Assembly (NCBI RefSeq): GCF_000253295.1
Contig: NC_015717.1
Span: 3,162,001 to 3,226,000, forward strand
Reading direction: 5' to 3'
Origin: Hyphomicrobium sp. MC1
Lineage (GTDB): Bacteria; Pseudomonadota; Alphaproteobacteria; Rhizobiales; Hyphomicrobiaceae
DNA: 64,000 bases
Below are positions 17,840 to 27,011 of the stretch, piece by piece. The notes under the pieces were generated by a model that was not told the origin of the DNA, searched no databases, and saw only the letters and a program-made list of their open reading frames with translations. Both the position numbers and the translations under genes were made by a program. Numbering within the stretch: position 1 is the first letter of the stretch; the number at the start of each line of letters is the position of its first letter.

Positions 17840-18724
17840 ATGAGGTGGCCTCGATTGATTGCGCTTAAAATTCAACACGTGACAACCTACTGGTACTACC
17901 AATCGGTTTTCCTCGGACCACACCGGTTGATGCTCCGCCCTCGCGAAAGCCGTGACCTACGCCTAATCTCAAGTGATCTGAGATTGACGCCGGCCGCGGA
18001 CGTAACTTGGGCACACGATATTTTCGGCAACGCCATAGCAACTGCCACCTTTCCGGAGATGACTAACCGTCTTGTCATTAGCAGCGTCACGGAACTCGAA
18101 CTCGACGCAACGGCGTGGCCGATTTTTGACATCGCTGCTTCCGCAGTTTCCTATCCCTTCCGATATTCTGGAGACGACTGGACAGATCTCGGCGCTTTGG
18201 CGTTACAGCAATATCCAGATCTGGGATGGCGGCTACGGGACTGGGCGAGAGCATTCATCGGCGGCAATCCGACGAATACCCTTGCCATGCTCAAAGACCT
18301 CAACGCCGGGGTTTCCGGATCAATCCGCTATCAGAGCAGGGAAGACATGGGCACCCAGTCACCAACACAGACACTTGAGCGCGGGTGGGGATCGTGCAGA
18401 GACTTCGCCGTGCTGTTCGTCGAGGCAGCGCGGAGCCTCGGCTTCGGAGCTCGGATCGTTTCTGGCTATCTCTTTAATCCGGATCGGAACAGTGTGGGGA
18501 GCGCGGATGCGGGGTCGACGCACGCATGGGCTGAAGTCTACGTGCCCGGCGCGGGATGGATTACGTTCGATCCGACCAATCGTGGTATCGGCGGCTGCAA
18601 TTTGATACCCGTGGGCGCCGCGCGAGATATCAGGCAAGTGATACCGGTCGCCGGCAGTTTTGTCGGTATGACCGATGCTTTTCAGTCGATGACAGTGCAA
18701 GTCCTCGTCAATCCCATGATGTAG
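17840..18724 (+). CDS. Transglutaminase-like protein, copy B
   Basis: 294 residues, paralogue of 10259-11167. The triad is present: Cys in GWGSCRDFAVLF, His in STHAWAEVYVPG, Asp in WITFDPTNRG. ATG 17840 lies at the same distance from the conserved LIALKIQH as in copy A. The C-terminus is eight residues shorter than copy A. It ends 45 bases before the DUF1488 stub at 18769. Role as for copy A: a cytoplasmic transglutaminase/protease-like enzyme without known substrate. Confidence 0.87.
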   Translation: MRWPRLIALKIQHVTTYWYYQSVFLGPHRLMLRPRESRDLRLISSDLRLTPAADVTWAHDIFGNAIATATFPEMTNRLVISSVTELELDATAWPIFDIAASAVSYPFRYSGDDWTDLGALALQQYPDLGWRLRDWARAFIGGNPTNTLAMLKDLNAGVSGSIRYQSREDMGTQSPTQTLERGWGSCRDFAVLFVEAARSLGFGARIVSGYLFNPDRNSVGSADAGSTHAWAEVYVPGAGWITFDPTNRGIGGCNLIPVGAARDIRQVIPVAGSFVGMTDAFQSMTVQVLVNPMM

Positions 18725-18768
18725 GATTCGCACAGCAATGAGATGAGCGTCGCGAACTCGCCGCGAAA

Positions 18769-18806
18769 TCAGAAATCGGCTGCGACCAATGTATAAGATC
18801 CAGGAT
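18769..18806 (-). pseudogene. C-terminal stub of a DUF1488 gene
   Basis: Only the last twelve codons and the stop remain, reading DPGSYTLVAADF. They match the end of the intact DUF1488 protein at 6567-6830 (HPGAYTLVAADF) in both residues and most bases. Upstream of this the sequence switches abruptly to transposase DNA. The rest of the gene was lost by insertion and deletion linked to the IS remnant. Confidence 0.8.
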
Positions 18807-19914
18807 CGGCACGGTGTGTCGAGGCATCGGTGTCTCGCAGCAAAGCTACTATCGCTGGCGACGTGAGTACGGCGGCTTGAAGCTTGATCAGGCTAAGCGT
18901 TTCAAGGATCTCGAACGCGAGAACGAACGGCTGAAGAAGGCCGTCTCGGAGCTGACGCTCGACAAGCTGATCCTGAAGGAAGCTCTCGAGGGAAAATACT
19001 AAGCCCTTCCCGCAAGCGGGCGTGCGTTGAGCATGTTCGTTCGCGCCTGGATGTCTCGGAGCGTCGCACGTGTACTGTCGTCGGACAGCCACGTGCGACG
19101 CAGAGACGGCATCTGAAGACGTCTGATGACGAAGCGGCACTGACGGCCGACATCGTGCGGCTCGCGACCCGCTATGGCCGTTACGGCTATCGGCGCATCT
19201 GCGCATCTGCGCATCTGCGCGATGCTGGTTGCCGAAGGCTGGCGGGTCAACGCCAAGCGCGTCTATCGGATCTGGCGCCGGGAAGGGCTGAAAATCCCAA
19301 TGAAGCAACCGAAGCGGAGTCGTCTCTGGCTCAACGACGGGTCGTGCGTGCGTCTCCGGCCCGAGCGGCCCAACCACGTCTGGTCCTACGACTTCGTTTA
19401 GGATCGCACCCACGACGGTCGAGCCTTCCGCATGCTTGTCGTGCTGGATGAGTTCACGCGCCGGTGTCTGGCAATCGTCGTGGCAAGGCGGCTGAGATCC
19501 GATGACGTGCTTCACTGTCTGGCCGACCTCTTTGTCGCCCACGGACCGCCTGAGCACATTCGCTCCGACAACGGCCCCGAGTTCATCGCGATCAATGTGC
19601 GGGAATGGCTCGGCCGGAACGGCGTCAAGACGCTCTACATCGAACCGGGAAGCCCATGGGAGAACGGCTCTTGCGAGAGCCTCAACTCAAAGCTCCGGGA
19701 CGAGCTTCTCGACGGCGAGATCTTCACGACGCTTAGAGAAGCCGAAGTGCTGATCGAGAACTGGCGGCGACACTACAATGCCGTCAGACCGCATTCGTCG
19801 CTGAATTATCGTCCGCCGGCGCCAGAAGCGATCTTGCCGCCAGCATCCGGTCTGCCCTACGCTCCGCTTCGGCCAGCCCAAACGCTGGCCGATGACGGCC
19901 GGGTTCTAACTTAA
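18807..19914 (+). pseudogene. Decayed IS3-type insertion sequence (orfA and orfB broken)
   Basis: The left part holds the end of OrfA (GIGVSQQSYYRWRREYGG to LILKEALEGKY) without its start. OrfB follows at about 19015-19914. It is broken twice: by two extra copies of an eight-base unit GCGCATCT near 19196-19220, which shift the frame, and by a TAG at 19399-19401 in place of the codon after YDFV. The remaining integrase core is recognisable: LVVLDEFTRR, Asp in IRSDNGPEF, Glu in WENGSCESLNSKLRDELL. The element cannot make a working transposase. Confidence 0.9.
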
Positions 19915-20518
19915 TGCCTGGTATCGTAATGAGGGGCAGGCCAGAACGTACTGAGGCCAGTCGTCAAGTGCCCAATGCGAGGGTATTTCGACAAACGAAC
20001 CACCCTCGGCATCAACGAGATGCGGAACGTCGTCGGTCATCAGTGAGGCGTCATATTCAAAACCGTGTCGGACCAGTATTTCCGCGGTGTGGCGCGAGAA
20101 ATTATAGATCGGCGCCCGGAAGCCGCGTGGTCTTACCCCGGTGACGCCGACCATGGTGTCGATTGCACGTACGAAGAACGCTTCCTGCTCATCATACGGA
20201 AGCTGATTATAATTCTCATGAATGTATCCGTGATGCCCGATTTCATGCCCGCCGGCGAGTATCTGCTCGACGAGATGCAGATACGTCTTCATGCACCACG
20301 CCGGATAGAAGAATGTTTGCTTCAATCCAAGATCGCGGTAGAGACGCAGAATGCGCGGAACGGCGATTTCGTCATACCTCATCCATGATGTCGTCGCGAC
20401 GAGGTCAGGAACGCGATCGCGATATTCGAGATGCAGCGGACTTTCGGGAATCTATATCGAACGTCAACGCGACGGCGCAGCGAGCGCCGTCTGGCCACGG
20501 AACCGGATTCTCGATCAT
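19915..20518 (-). pseudogene. Polysaccharide deacetylase family gene, frameshifted and truncated
   Basis: Starts at ATG 20518 after AAGGGGA and reads MIENPVPWPDGARCAVALTFDID, the usual N-terminus with the catalytic-motif TFD. An extra C near 20448-20452 then shifts the frame. The right frame continues HLEYRDRVPDLVATTSWMRYDEIAVPRIL in two parts, then GHEIGHHGYIHEN (metal-binding His pair) and RGFRAPIYNFS. The C-terminal third is missing where the IS remnant begins. The intact family removes acetyl or related groups from polysaccharides or acts on allantoin-like compounds (PuuE branch). Confidence 0.85.
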
Positions 20519-20824
20519 TGCAATATTCCCCTTACGAATGTTCGATCATCTGCAAGTCGCCGCGCCGTGCAGAACCTATGGCACCTGCTCATAAATTATG
20601 AAAGCTCGTCAATTCTTCGTCGGTAAAGCAGTCTCGCCGCACCGATCGATGCGCAGAGGTTGGTGCTCCTCTTCCGATCCGGTGCGACAAATCATTTGCG
20701 CGCCTCCCAGCCGCAGAGAGGGCGCGCACCGCTCGCCTCCGGAAATCTATTACTAAGCCGGTCCTAAAGTAGCTTCCCGCGAAAATTTTTCTTCTTACGA
20801 TAGCAACCTGACACGAGGTCACCA
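20519..20824. other. Stretch without a gene
   Basis: About 305 bases between the deacetylase pseudogene and the terminase gene's stop. Frames here have no recognisable motif. I see nothing in it. Confidence 0.5.
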
Positions 20825-22318
20825 TCAAGTCAGACCATTCCGTAGAAGTCGTCGAGCCTCTCTGACGGCATTTTCAAAGTTCGCAATGACCTGTGTCATA
20901 CTATCGACCTGATCGTCATCGGAAATATTCGGAAACGCGCTTGCCTCGTAAAGAAACTTATCAAGAAACGTGGCTGACATCGGGATCAGTACTTCGCCCT
21001 CGTCAATTCTGAGAATCGCTCGTCCGAAACGTTCTATCTTGGTGTCGGATGGACGACATTTTGATGCTGCTCCCGGCGTGATCGGTGCGGACGTTGCGGT
21101 AGACGACGATATGTTGCGATATCCGGCACGCCTCAGATGCTGCGCTACGCCTAAACCAACGCCCCGCTCGTCGATAACCACTAGAGCTGGCCGGTCCCGC
21201 TCGATTTCCGACTTGATCGTCGCGAGCACCTCCGGCAGCTCGAGCTTCACCGAGATTACTTGAGTCAAGTAGAGCGCGTCTTTGTTGTCTTTATTGGCGG
21301 CAAGCCCCCACTTCGTACAGACGCTCGCATTTCCGCCGATAGTCGCGCCGACATCCCAGGAATGAATGCTTAGTTCAAACTTCGGCGGCTTCGATAAATC
21401 GTACCGCTGGAATCGTTCGACCGAGAGCATACCGGAGCCACCTGCCGTCGGCCTCTGCTGATACTGACCATCCCAGACGTGGCGGGGAAGACTTGCTTTA
21501 AGCTTCGCCACCTCCTCTGCTGTCATGCGCGCGGGATTGAGCACGTCGCCCGGGCGACGGTGCATCGTCAGCTTACCGTGACGTTCGTACTTCTCTTCTT
21601 TTTCAGCAATCATCGGCAACTTCAGAACAAAGTCGGCGTTCGGTTCGAGCGTTGCCGAAAGGTCGTCAGGAGCCAGCCGGTGCATGACGAGAATAAGTGC
21701 ACCTTTTGCCTGATCGTTGAATCGCGTCGAAACCGAGTTGGACATCCAATCGCGCACGCGAGCTTTGACGTGCTCCGAGCCGGCATCATCGGCCTGTATC
21801 GGATCGTCGACGATGATGAGGTCGGCACCGAAGCCCGTGATGTCGCTTCCGACCGCCGTAGCATAGCGCCCGCCTTTTTGGGTCGTCCGAATGTGATCTT
21901 CGGATTTTTTGTCGAGAACAGTTTCAGGAAATATCTGTCCATAGATAGGCGACAGCATCAGCGTGCGGGTCATCACCGAAAGATCATGTGCAAGATCATC
22001 GCCATACGAGATCGCGATGAACTTGGATGCGGGGTTGCGTCCCAGGCGCCACGCGACGTAGAAGACGGAAACCATCATAGACTTCATTTGGCGCGGGGGA
22101 AGGTTGATATTGACGCGTCGATACCTTCCCTCTTCCACCCGCATCAACAGGTCGGCCAAGACTTGTAGATAGTCGGCATAGACGAGATTGCTGCCTGGGT
22201 GCAGTACGTTGAACGTCATCTCCACGAAACACATGAAGTCGGCGCGCGCCATTGCGATCAGAGCATCGAACGGCTCGATGTCGTCTTCTATCTGCCTCTC
22301 GGCAGCCGGTGCACTCAT
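20825..22318 (-). CDS. Phage terminase large subunit-like protein
   Basis: 497 residues. The N-terminal ATPase half has the packaging-motor motifs: NLPPRQMKSMMVSV as the adapted Walker A, and DLIIVDDPI as Walker B. The C-terminal half has the RNase-H-like nuclease pattern, with Asp in IHSWDVGA, then ALVVIDERG and DDQVDSMTQ. ATG 22318 follows GGGAG and lies one base after the stop of the DUF5681 gene, so they are coupled. In a complete phage it would cut and package DNA. No portal, capsid or tail gene follows here, so it is a stranded packaging gene or part of a satellite. Confidence 0.9.
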   Translation of the reverse strand: MSAPAAERQIEDDIEPFDALIAMARADFMCFVEMTFNVLHPGSNLVYADYLQVLADLLMRVEEGRYRRVNINLPPRQMKSMMVSVFYVAWRLGRNPASKFIAISYGDDLAHDLSVMTRTLMLSPIYGQIFPETVLDKKSEDHIRTTQKGGRYATAVGSDITGFGADLIIVDDPIQADDAGSEHVKARVRDWMSNSVSTRFNDQAKGALILVMHRLAPDDLSATLEPNADFVLKLPMIAEKEEKYERHGKLTMHRRPGDVLNPARMTAEEVAKLKASLPRHVWDGQYQQRPTAGGSGMLSVERFQRYDLSKPPKFELSIHSWDVGATIGGNASVCTKWGLAANKDNKDALYLTQVISVKLELPEVLATIKSEIERDRPALVVIDERGVGLGVAQHLRRAGYRNISSSTATSAPITPGAASKCRPSDTKIERFGRAILRIDEGEVLIPMSATFLDKFLYEASAFPNISDDDQVDSMTQVIANFENAVREARRLLRNGLT

Positions 22319-22319
22319 C

Positions 22320-22727
22320 TCACTTACTCCCACTCGCCGTATTGAGGTGGTCAAACCGCTTCAGCATGCGCTTGATGGCATCATCGCCCGGAAGCGTGAA
22401 GGGCTCTTTCGAACCCGCCCCCTCTGCCGTCTCCGGTTCGGCCGCCAGCTGGAAAATTACACGGGCCGCTGAGAGATCGCCCTCCAGCGCCTTGCTAAAG
22501 ACGCGTCGCGCGAGCGCCTCCATCTTAGAAACGGTGACGATGTTCTCGCCTTGCTTGATCTTGACGTGCTTCGTGGCCTCCTTCGCCATGATCTGCTGGA
22601 TGGTCGGCGTGCTCTTTGGTCGACCCTTCGGGTTGCCTGATTGACCAGGCTTGAATTGATGCTGTTTCGGAGGACGTCCGTAACCGACAGCATCCTTCGG
22701 AGGTACCTTGATAGGTTTCTCGGTCAT
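22320..22727 (-). CDS. DUF5681 domain protein, probable small-terminase-like partner
   Basis: 135 residues with the diagnostic N-terminal motif QFKPGQSGNPKGRPKS followed by helices. DUF5681 proteins commonly stand just before terminase large subunit genes and may act as the small subunit or a DNA-binding adaptor; that role is inferred from position. The start ATG at 22727 shares one base with the stop of the methyltransferase gene (TAATG). Confidence 0.85.
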   Translation of the reverse strand: MTEKPIKVPPKDAVGYGRPPKQHQFKPGQSGNPKGRPKSTPTIQQIMAKEATKHVKIKQGENIVTVSKMEALARRVFSKALEGDLSAARVIFQLAAEPETAEGAGSKEPFTLPGDDAIKRMLKRFDHLNTASGSK

Positions 22728-24184
22728 TAGCGCTCTCCCTCGTTTGGAGATGCTATGCTGCGCCGTCGTGCAGCCTCAGCATGCGTCTCTCCGGTCTCTG
22801 CAAGGATCGCCTCCCTCCCCGTCATCTGCTGCCATCTTTCGATGGCGACATCACAGTACCGGCCGTCGATCTCGATTGCGCGGCAGATGCGACCCGTCGC
22901 CTCCGCCGCAAGCAGCGTCGAGCCCGATCCAAGGAAGCAGTCGAGCACGACGTCGCCGCGGTCCGTGATATCGAGAAGAGCGTCCTCGAGCATCGCACGC
23001 GGCTTAACGGTCGGATGTACAGACAGGCCTTCGCGTGCATCCGAGCCCATGCTGGATGCCCCCGGATAAGTCCAGACATTGCTGCGATAGCGCCCCCAGC
23101 GCCCGAGCTCGACGTTATTTTTGTGCGATGCGCTCCCCTTTTTGAAGACCGGAAGCATCTCATGCGCCGATCGCCAGAGGCTGCCTTGGCCGGCGTTGGA
23201 TTTTGACCAGACGATGACGTTCAAGAGATCCAAATCGAGGTCGCGCCCGGCGGACAGAATGAGTTCCACGCTCCGCCAATCGATGAACGTCGCGAGAAGG
23301 CCACCATCGACAACAACGGATGATGCGAGTTGCATCCAATCTCTGTTGAAGGCATCAAACTCTTCGCGGCTCAGTTCACCATGCGCGACCTGAAACTCTC
23401 GATGATGTGCCTGGCCGGTGCAGTGGCCTTGGATCGGAACGTTGAACGGGACGTCGGTCAAAGCTAGCTGGACGCCCTCGTCATCCCCGATGAGCCGCTG
23501 ATAGGCTTCGCGGTCGCGTGCGTCGCCTTGAACCAGTCGATGGTGTCCCAATACCCAGATATATCCCGGTCGAGAAACGCTCGACTGAGGGAGCGGCGGG
23601 ATGACGTCGCCTGCAGTTTCGTCATCCTCGTCATCAAGTAAGAGAGTATCAATTTCAGCAAGTTCGAAACCGGTGGCGATGACGTCTTCATCGAGTTCGA
23701 TCAGTTCCTGAAATTCGAGCTTCAGACCGTCGACATCCCAGTCGCCCGTTTCCGCGAGCCGATTGAGGGCAATCGAAAGCGCACGCCGCTCGCTCCCGTT
23801 AAGATGTTCAATTCGGATGACCGGTATGGTTGCGAGGCCGAGCCGGTGCGCAGCTTCCCAAACGACGTGCCCGTGCACGATGCGACCGTCACTATCGATC
23901 AAGACTGGAACGCAGAGCCCGAACCGCTTCAGGCTCAGGTCGACCTTGGCAGATTGTGAGGCCGTCGATCTTCGTACACGGCGGTCGGCAGGACGCAGAG
24001 CGTCGATTGGTAAATATTCAATGCGCAGGTTCGGTAGCAGATCGTTGCGCTGGTGGGCGGCCGAACCTTCGCAGGAGGCTAGTGCCTTTTTCGCCTGCCG
24101 CCGGTTCCGTGACTTCTCCTGCAGCGCTGACTTAAGACCGGTTGCGGGCCGGATCGGGTCCCGTGCGGATCGGGTGTTTGACAT
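22727..24184 (-). CDS. ParB-like nuclease domain fused to N6-adenine/N4-cytosine DNA methyltransferase
   Basis: 485 residues. Residues from about 50 to 190 form a ParB/sulfiredoxin-like domain (IEYLPIDALRPADR, GRIVHGHVVWEAAHRLG). The rest is an N4/N6 methyltransferase: SAM motif DCFLGSGSTLLAAE near the C-terminus, and HPTVKP. The catalytic motif IV reads TDVPFN instead of the usual DPPY/F; related mobile-element enzymes also vary at the second position. ATG 24184 has GGAG ten bases upstream. It heads a three-gene minus-strand operon with DUF5681 and terminase. It probably protects the element's DNA or marks it. Confidence 0.88.
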   Translation of the reverse strand: MSNTRSARDPIRPATGLKSALQEKSRNRRQAKKALASCEGSAAHQRNDLLPNLRIEYLPIDALRPADRRVRRSTASQSAKVDLSLKRFGLCVPVLIDSDGRIVHGHVVWEAAHRLGLATIPVIRIEHLNGSERRALSIALNRLAETGDWDVDGLKLEFQELIELDEDVIATGFELAEIDTLLLDDEDDETAGDVIPPLPQSSVSRPGYIWVLGHHRLVQGDARDREAYQRLIGDDEGVQLALTDVPFNVPIQGHCTGQAHHREFQVAHGELSREEFDAFNRDWMQLASSVVVDGGLLATFIDWRSVELILSAGRDLDLDLLNVIVWSKSNAGQGSLWRSAHEMLPVFKKGSASHKNNVELGRWGRYRSNVWTYPGASSMGSDAREGLSVHPTVKPRAMLEDALLDITDRGDVVLDCFLGSGSTLLAAEATGRICRAIEIDGRYCDVAIERWQQMTGREAILAETGETHAEAARRRSIASPNEGER

Positions 24185-24381
24185 CGACTTCGCTCTCCAG
24201 GCTGTGAACAATACGTTCACCACCGGAATGGAAGTCGCCAATCGAGGGCCCGACATCGCGCAGCGCTCCTCAGGTCCGAGCTTGGCTCGATGACCTGGAT
24301 GAAGCGCGGCCGACGTACTGCCCATCCTTGGCTTGACTGGCTCGCTTGGACAACCGCCACCTCAGGGGTGAAGCGTCCGAG

Positions 24382-24450
24382 ACAAAAATCGGGCAAGTGG
24401 AGTCGGCGTTCAAGGGCAAAAAATCAGGGTGGTTGGTTTGCGACCCACCC
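24382..24450. repeat. Direct repeat, left copy (about 70 bp)
   Basis: Imperfect copy of 24766-24835, same orientation. The best-conserved part is CAAGGGCAA followed by GGGTGGTT and GTTTGCGACCCACC. Both copies lie in the non-coding stretch between the methyltransferase and the recombinase genes. Confidence 0.7.
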
Positions 24451-24765
24451 TGGTTTTAGATGCCTTTCACCTTTGGCGAGTTCTGGAACGCGTATGCTGG
24501 AGCCGCGAAAGGGCGCCCATCAGCACCCGCGGGCAGGAGCCACATACGATAGCCCTGCTACTTGGCAACCGCCCTTCAAAGCGCGCGTACGTCGTGGTCG
24601 TCTGGTATGGTTCGGACGCCCGCTGCAGTCGTCAGGTTGGCCTCAAGCCCCTCCCGCGCAGCCGGTCCGAATTCAGGAACTGACATGCACGACCCGGCGG
24701 TCCGTAACCGGGCGAGGAAGTCGCGTAGCGGCGGAGGATCAGGACCTACAAGACGCCGTTTCCGG

Positions 24766-24835
24766 AAAAAAATAATCGGGTAGTTTCGCTGGCACTCAAG
24801 GGCAATAAGTCCGGGTGGTTCGTTTGCGACCCACC
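24766..24835. repeat. Direct repeat, right copy (about 70 bp)
   Basis: Partner of 24382-24450, about 385 bases away, in the same orientation. Two such copies near a large serine recombinase gene might be recombination or regulatory sites, or the traces of a duplicated gene end; the sequence does not decide. Confidence 0.7.
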
Positions 24836-25063
24836 TCGCTTTGGGCGCTTCTAACGGACGCGATCAAGCTCCCAGCTGCGGAAAAGTCGCCGTCTGAAGC
24901 CACGATCTGACCGCCTCTCAAGGTGACTGATATTCCCTGTTTCGTTGTTTAGGGAATTTGCGGTTCTTGCACCCGGAAAAGTCCGCGAAAACAGACGACT
25001 AGTCGCCCGTTGGCAGCGCTTCAGAGGGGCAAATTCCCCGACTTCCCAGATAATTTCGCTGTT

Positions 25064-25082
25064 TGCAGGGATTTTCCCTGCA
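25064..25082. repeat. Perfect eight-base hairpin near the recombinase gene
   Basis: TGCAGGGA, loop TTT, TCCCTGCA. It could be a terminator-like structure, though no T run follows, or part of a recombination site. It lies about 250 bases beyond the end of the recombinase gene. Confidence 0.6.
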
Positions 25083-25328
25083 GAGACTGGTCCGCGGCAG
25101 ACTGCCAGCACAGCCAGCCAACTTACTGAAATCACAGAGTTTTCTTCCCTTTAGGTGCGCTCGAAATATCGCCGACACTTCCGCGGCTTAGCCGCAACTA
25201 GATCCCATCAGTGGCCCGCAGAGACGCAAATCGGTGCGCTCGGACGCGGCATTCTGCAAAACGTCTCTACTGCCGACTTTCGGGGCGGGCGGTTTGGGCT
25301 TCGGCCGGAGGATCTTGGGGTTCGATTG

Positions 25329-27011
25329 TCAGGTGAAGCCCAAGAACTTGCGCTGCTGGGTCCAATCGAGCGGCAGATTCTGAGAAGTTCTGAGCAAACG
25401 CTTCGGGCTGAGCTCCAGCGGCTGCCGACCGGCAAAGATGTCCTCGACGATGCTTGGCGCGAGATACGTCAACCGCATCAGGGCGGTCAGCCGGCCTTTG
25501 CTCTTGGTGATGCCCGACGTGATGTCATTGAGGGTCTCCGTCGTGTCGGACAACATCTTATCCCGAGCAGAGAAGGCGTCCTGCAACACCTGAACTAGAG
25601 ATGCGTCGGGAGACCTCTGCGACGAGTCGCCGATCACCATGCGCTTGCCTTGACCAGAACGACGCAGCTCGGTCGGCACTGTGAGAATGATCGTCCGATC
25701 TGATGCGCTCTCAATTTTTCCCTCTATGCCGAGCACGCCCGCAAGCTGCCCAGCATCGATCACAATCTCGATCTGATCTGGTGAAAGCGTCACGCAAGCA
25801 ACGACTTGACGGATGACTGGCCGTACGGTCTCGGGCGGCATAACAGGCCATTGTTTGGTGAACTCCGCGGCTCGACTCAGCACCGCCTCGAGTTCTCTGG
25901 CGTTCAATTCTAGAGCAGCTAGCGTGTCGACGATGTCCTGTCTTGATGTCAGAAGCGTACGTACGCGATCAGCGACCAAGCCTTCCACCTCGTTCGCCGG
26001 CACGCGCATCGTGTTTCTCGTGGATCTGCGGGTATCAAGCAGAGCGGCAGAAATGTAGTATCGGTACCGGCGACCCCGCTTGTTGGCGTGTGTCGGCGTC
26101 ATGCGGCTGCCATCATCGTCAAAAAGCAGCCCTGCCAGAAGGCTCGGCGCCTCGGCCCCCGTCGCTAGAGACCGGGTCTTTCGGTTCGTGGCTAGCTTGT
26201 CCTGAACGACTGTCCAGAGATCAGCGTCAATGATGGCTTCGTGTTGGCCAGGATAGACACTTCCCTTGTGAGCGACTTCACCTCGGTAGAGATGGTTCTG
26301 AAGGATCAGATACAGGATCCCACGCGAGAACTTGGCGTTGCCGGTGATCAGACCTTTCGCGCCCTCGCGGCGCTTGCTGCGCAAACCACGGCGATCGAGC
26401 TCGGCTTGCAGCAATTTGACCGAACCGAGCTCGGCGTATCGCTGAAAGATCAGCCGGACGGTCTCGGCTTCGACCGGATTGATGAGGAGCTTTCTGTCTT
26501 TGACATCGTAACCAAGTGGCACGGTGCCGCCCATCCACATGCCCTTGGCCTTCGACGCCGCGATCTTGTCACGGATGCGCTCGCCAGCGATCTCACGCTC
26601 GAACTGTGCAAACGACAGCAGCATGTTGAGTGTTAGGCGCCCCATCGACGTCGTCGTGTTGAACTGCTGAGTCACCGACACAAACGAAGCGCCATGTGCA
26701 TCGAATATGTCGACGATCTTGGCAAAGTCCGCCAGAGAGCGGGTCAGCCGGTCGACTTTGTAGACGACAACGATCTGGGCTTTGCCAGCCTTGATGTCGC
26801 CGAGCAGTCGCTGAAGCGCGGGACGTTCCATCGTTCCGCCGGAAAGGCCACCATCGTCATAGAGGTCAGAGACCGCAGTCCAGCCCGCGTGCTTCTGGCT
26901 CTTAATGAAAGCTTCACAGGCCTCCCGCTGGGCGTCGAGAGAGTTGAATTCCTTCTCCAGCCCCTCATCCGAGGACTTGCGGGTGTAGATCGCGCAGCGG
27001 ACTTTGATCAT
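25329..27011 (-). CDS. Large serine recombinase
   Basis: 560 residues. The N-terminal resolvase domain has the nucleophile Ser in YTRKSSDEGL and the DRLTRS motif with its catalytic Arg residues. The Recombinase domain follows (GMWMGGTVPLGYDV, then LYRGEVAHKG), and then a zinc-ribbon-like region that appears degenerate. The C-terminus has a long helical segment. ATG 27011 is the family start. It lies in the minus-strand cassette with DUF3489 and DUF2924 genes, a widespread mobile unit in alphaproteobacteria. It would integrate or excise the element by site-specific recombination. Confidence 0.93.
   Translation of the reverse strand: MIKVRCAIYTRKSSDEGLEKEFNSLDAQREACEAFIKSQKHAGWTAVSDLYDDGGLSGGTMERPALQRLLGDIKAGKAQIVVVYKVDRLTRSLADFAKIVDIFDAHGASFVSVTQQFNTTTSMGRLTLNMLLSFAQFEREIAGERIRDKIAASKAKGMWMGGTVPLGYDVKDRKLLINPVEAETVRLIFQRYAELGSVKLLQAELDRRGLRSKRREGAKGLITGNAKFSRGILYLILQNHLYRGEVAHKGSVYPGQHEAIIDADLWTVVQDKLATNRKTRSLATGAEAPSLLAGLLFDDDGSRMTPTHANKRGRRYRYYISAALLDTRRSTRNTMRVPANEVEGLVADRVRTLLTSRQDIVDTLAALELNARELEAVLSRAAEFTKQWPVMPPETVRPVIRQVVACVTLSPDQIEIVIDAGQLAGVLGIEGKIESASDRTIILTVPTELRRSGQGKRMVIGDSSQRSPDASLVQVLQDAFSARDKMLSDTTETLNDITSGITKSKGRLTALMRLTYLAPSIVEDIFAGRQPLELSPKRLLRTSQNLPLDWTQQRKFLGFT

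Larger units (their letters stand above)
24185..25328. other. Non-coding stretch with direct repeats and hairpins
   Basis: About 1.1 kb without a convincing gene. It holds the two 70-bp repeats and two perfect inverted repeats: ATTCCCT/AGGGAAT at 24932-24957 and TGCAGGGA/TCCCTGCA with a three-base loop at 25064-25082. It lies downstream of the recombinase gene, where an attachment site would be expected. No tRNA gene is seen. Confidence 0.6.

Noticed and set aside
24945..25154. Possible 69-residue gene in the repeat-rich stretch
   Set aside because: It spans the hairpins and has no ribosome site; I take it as non-coding.
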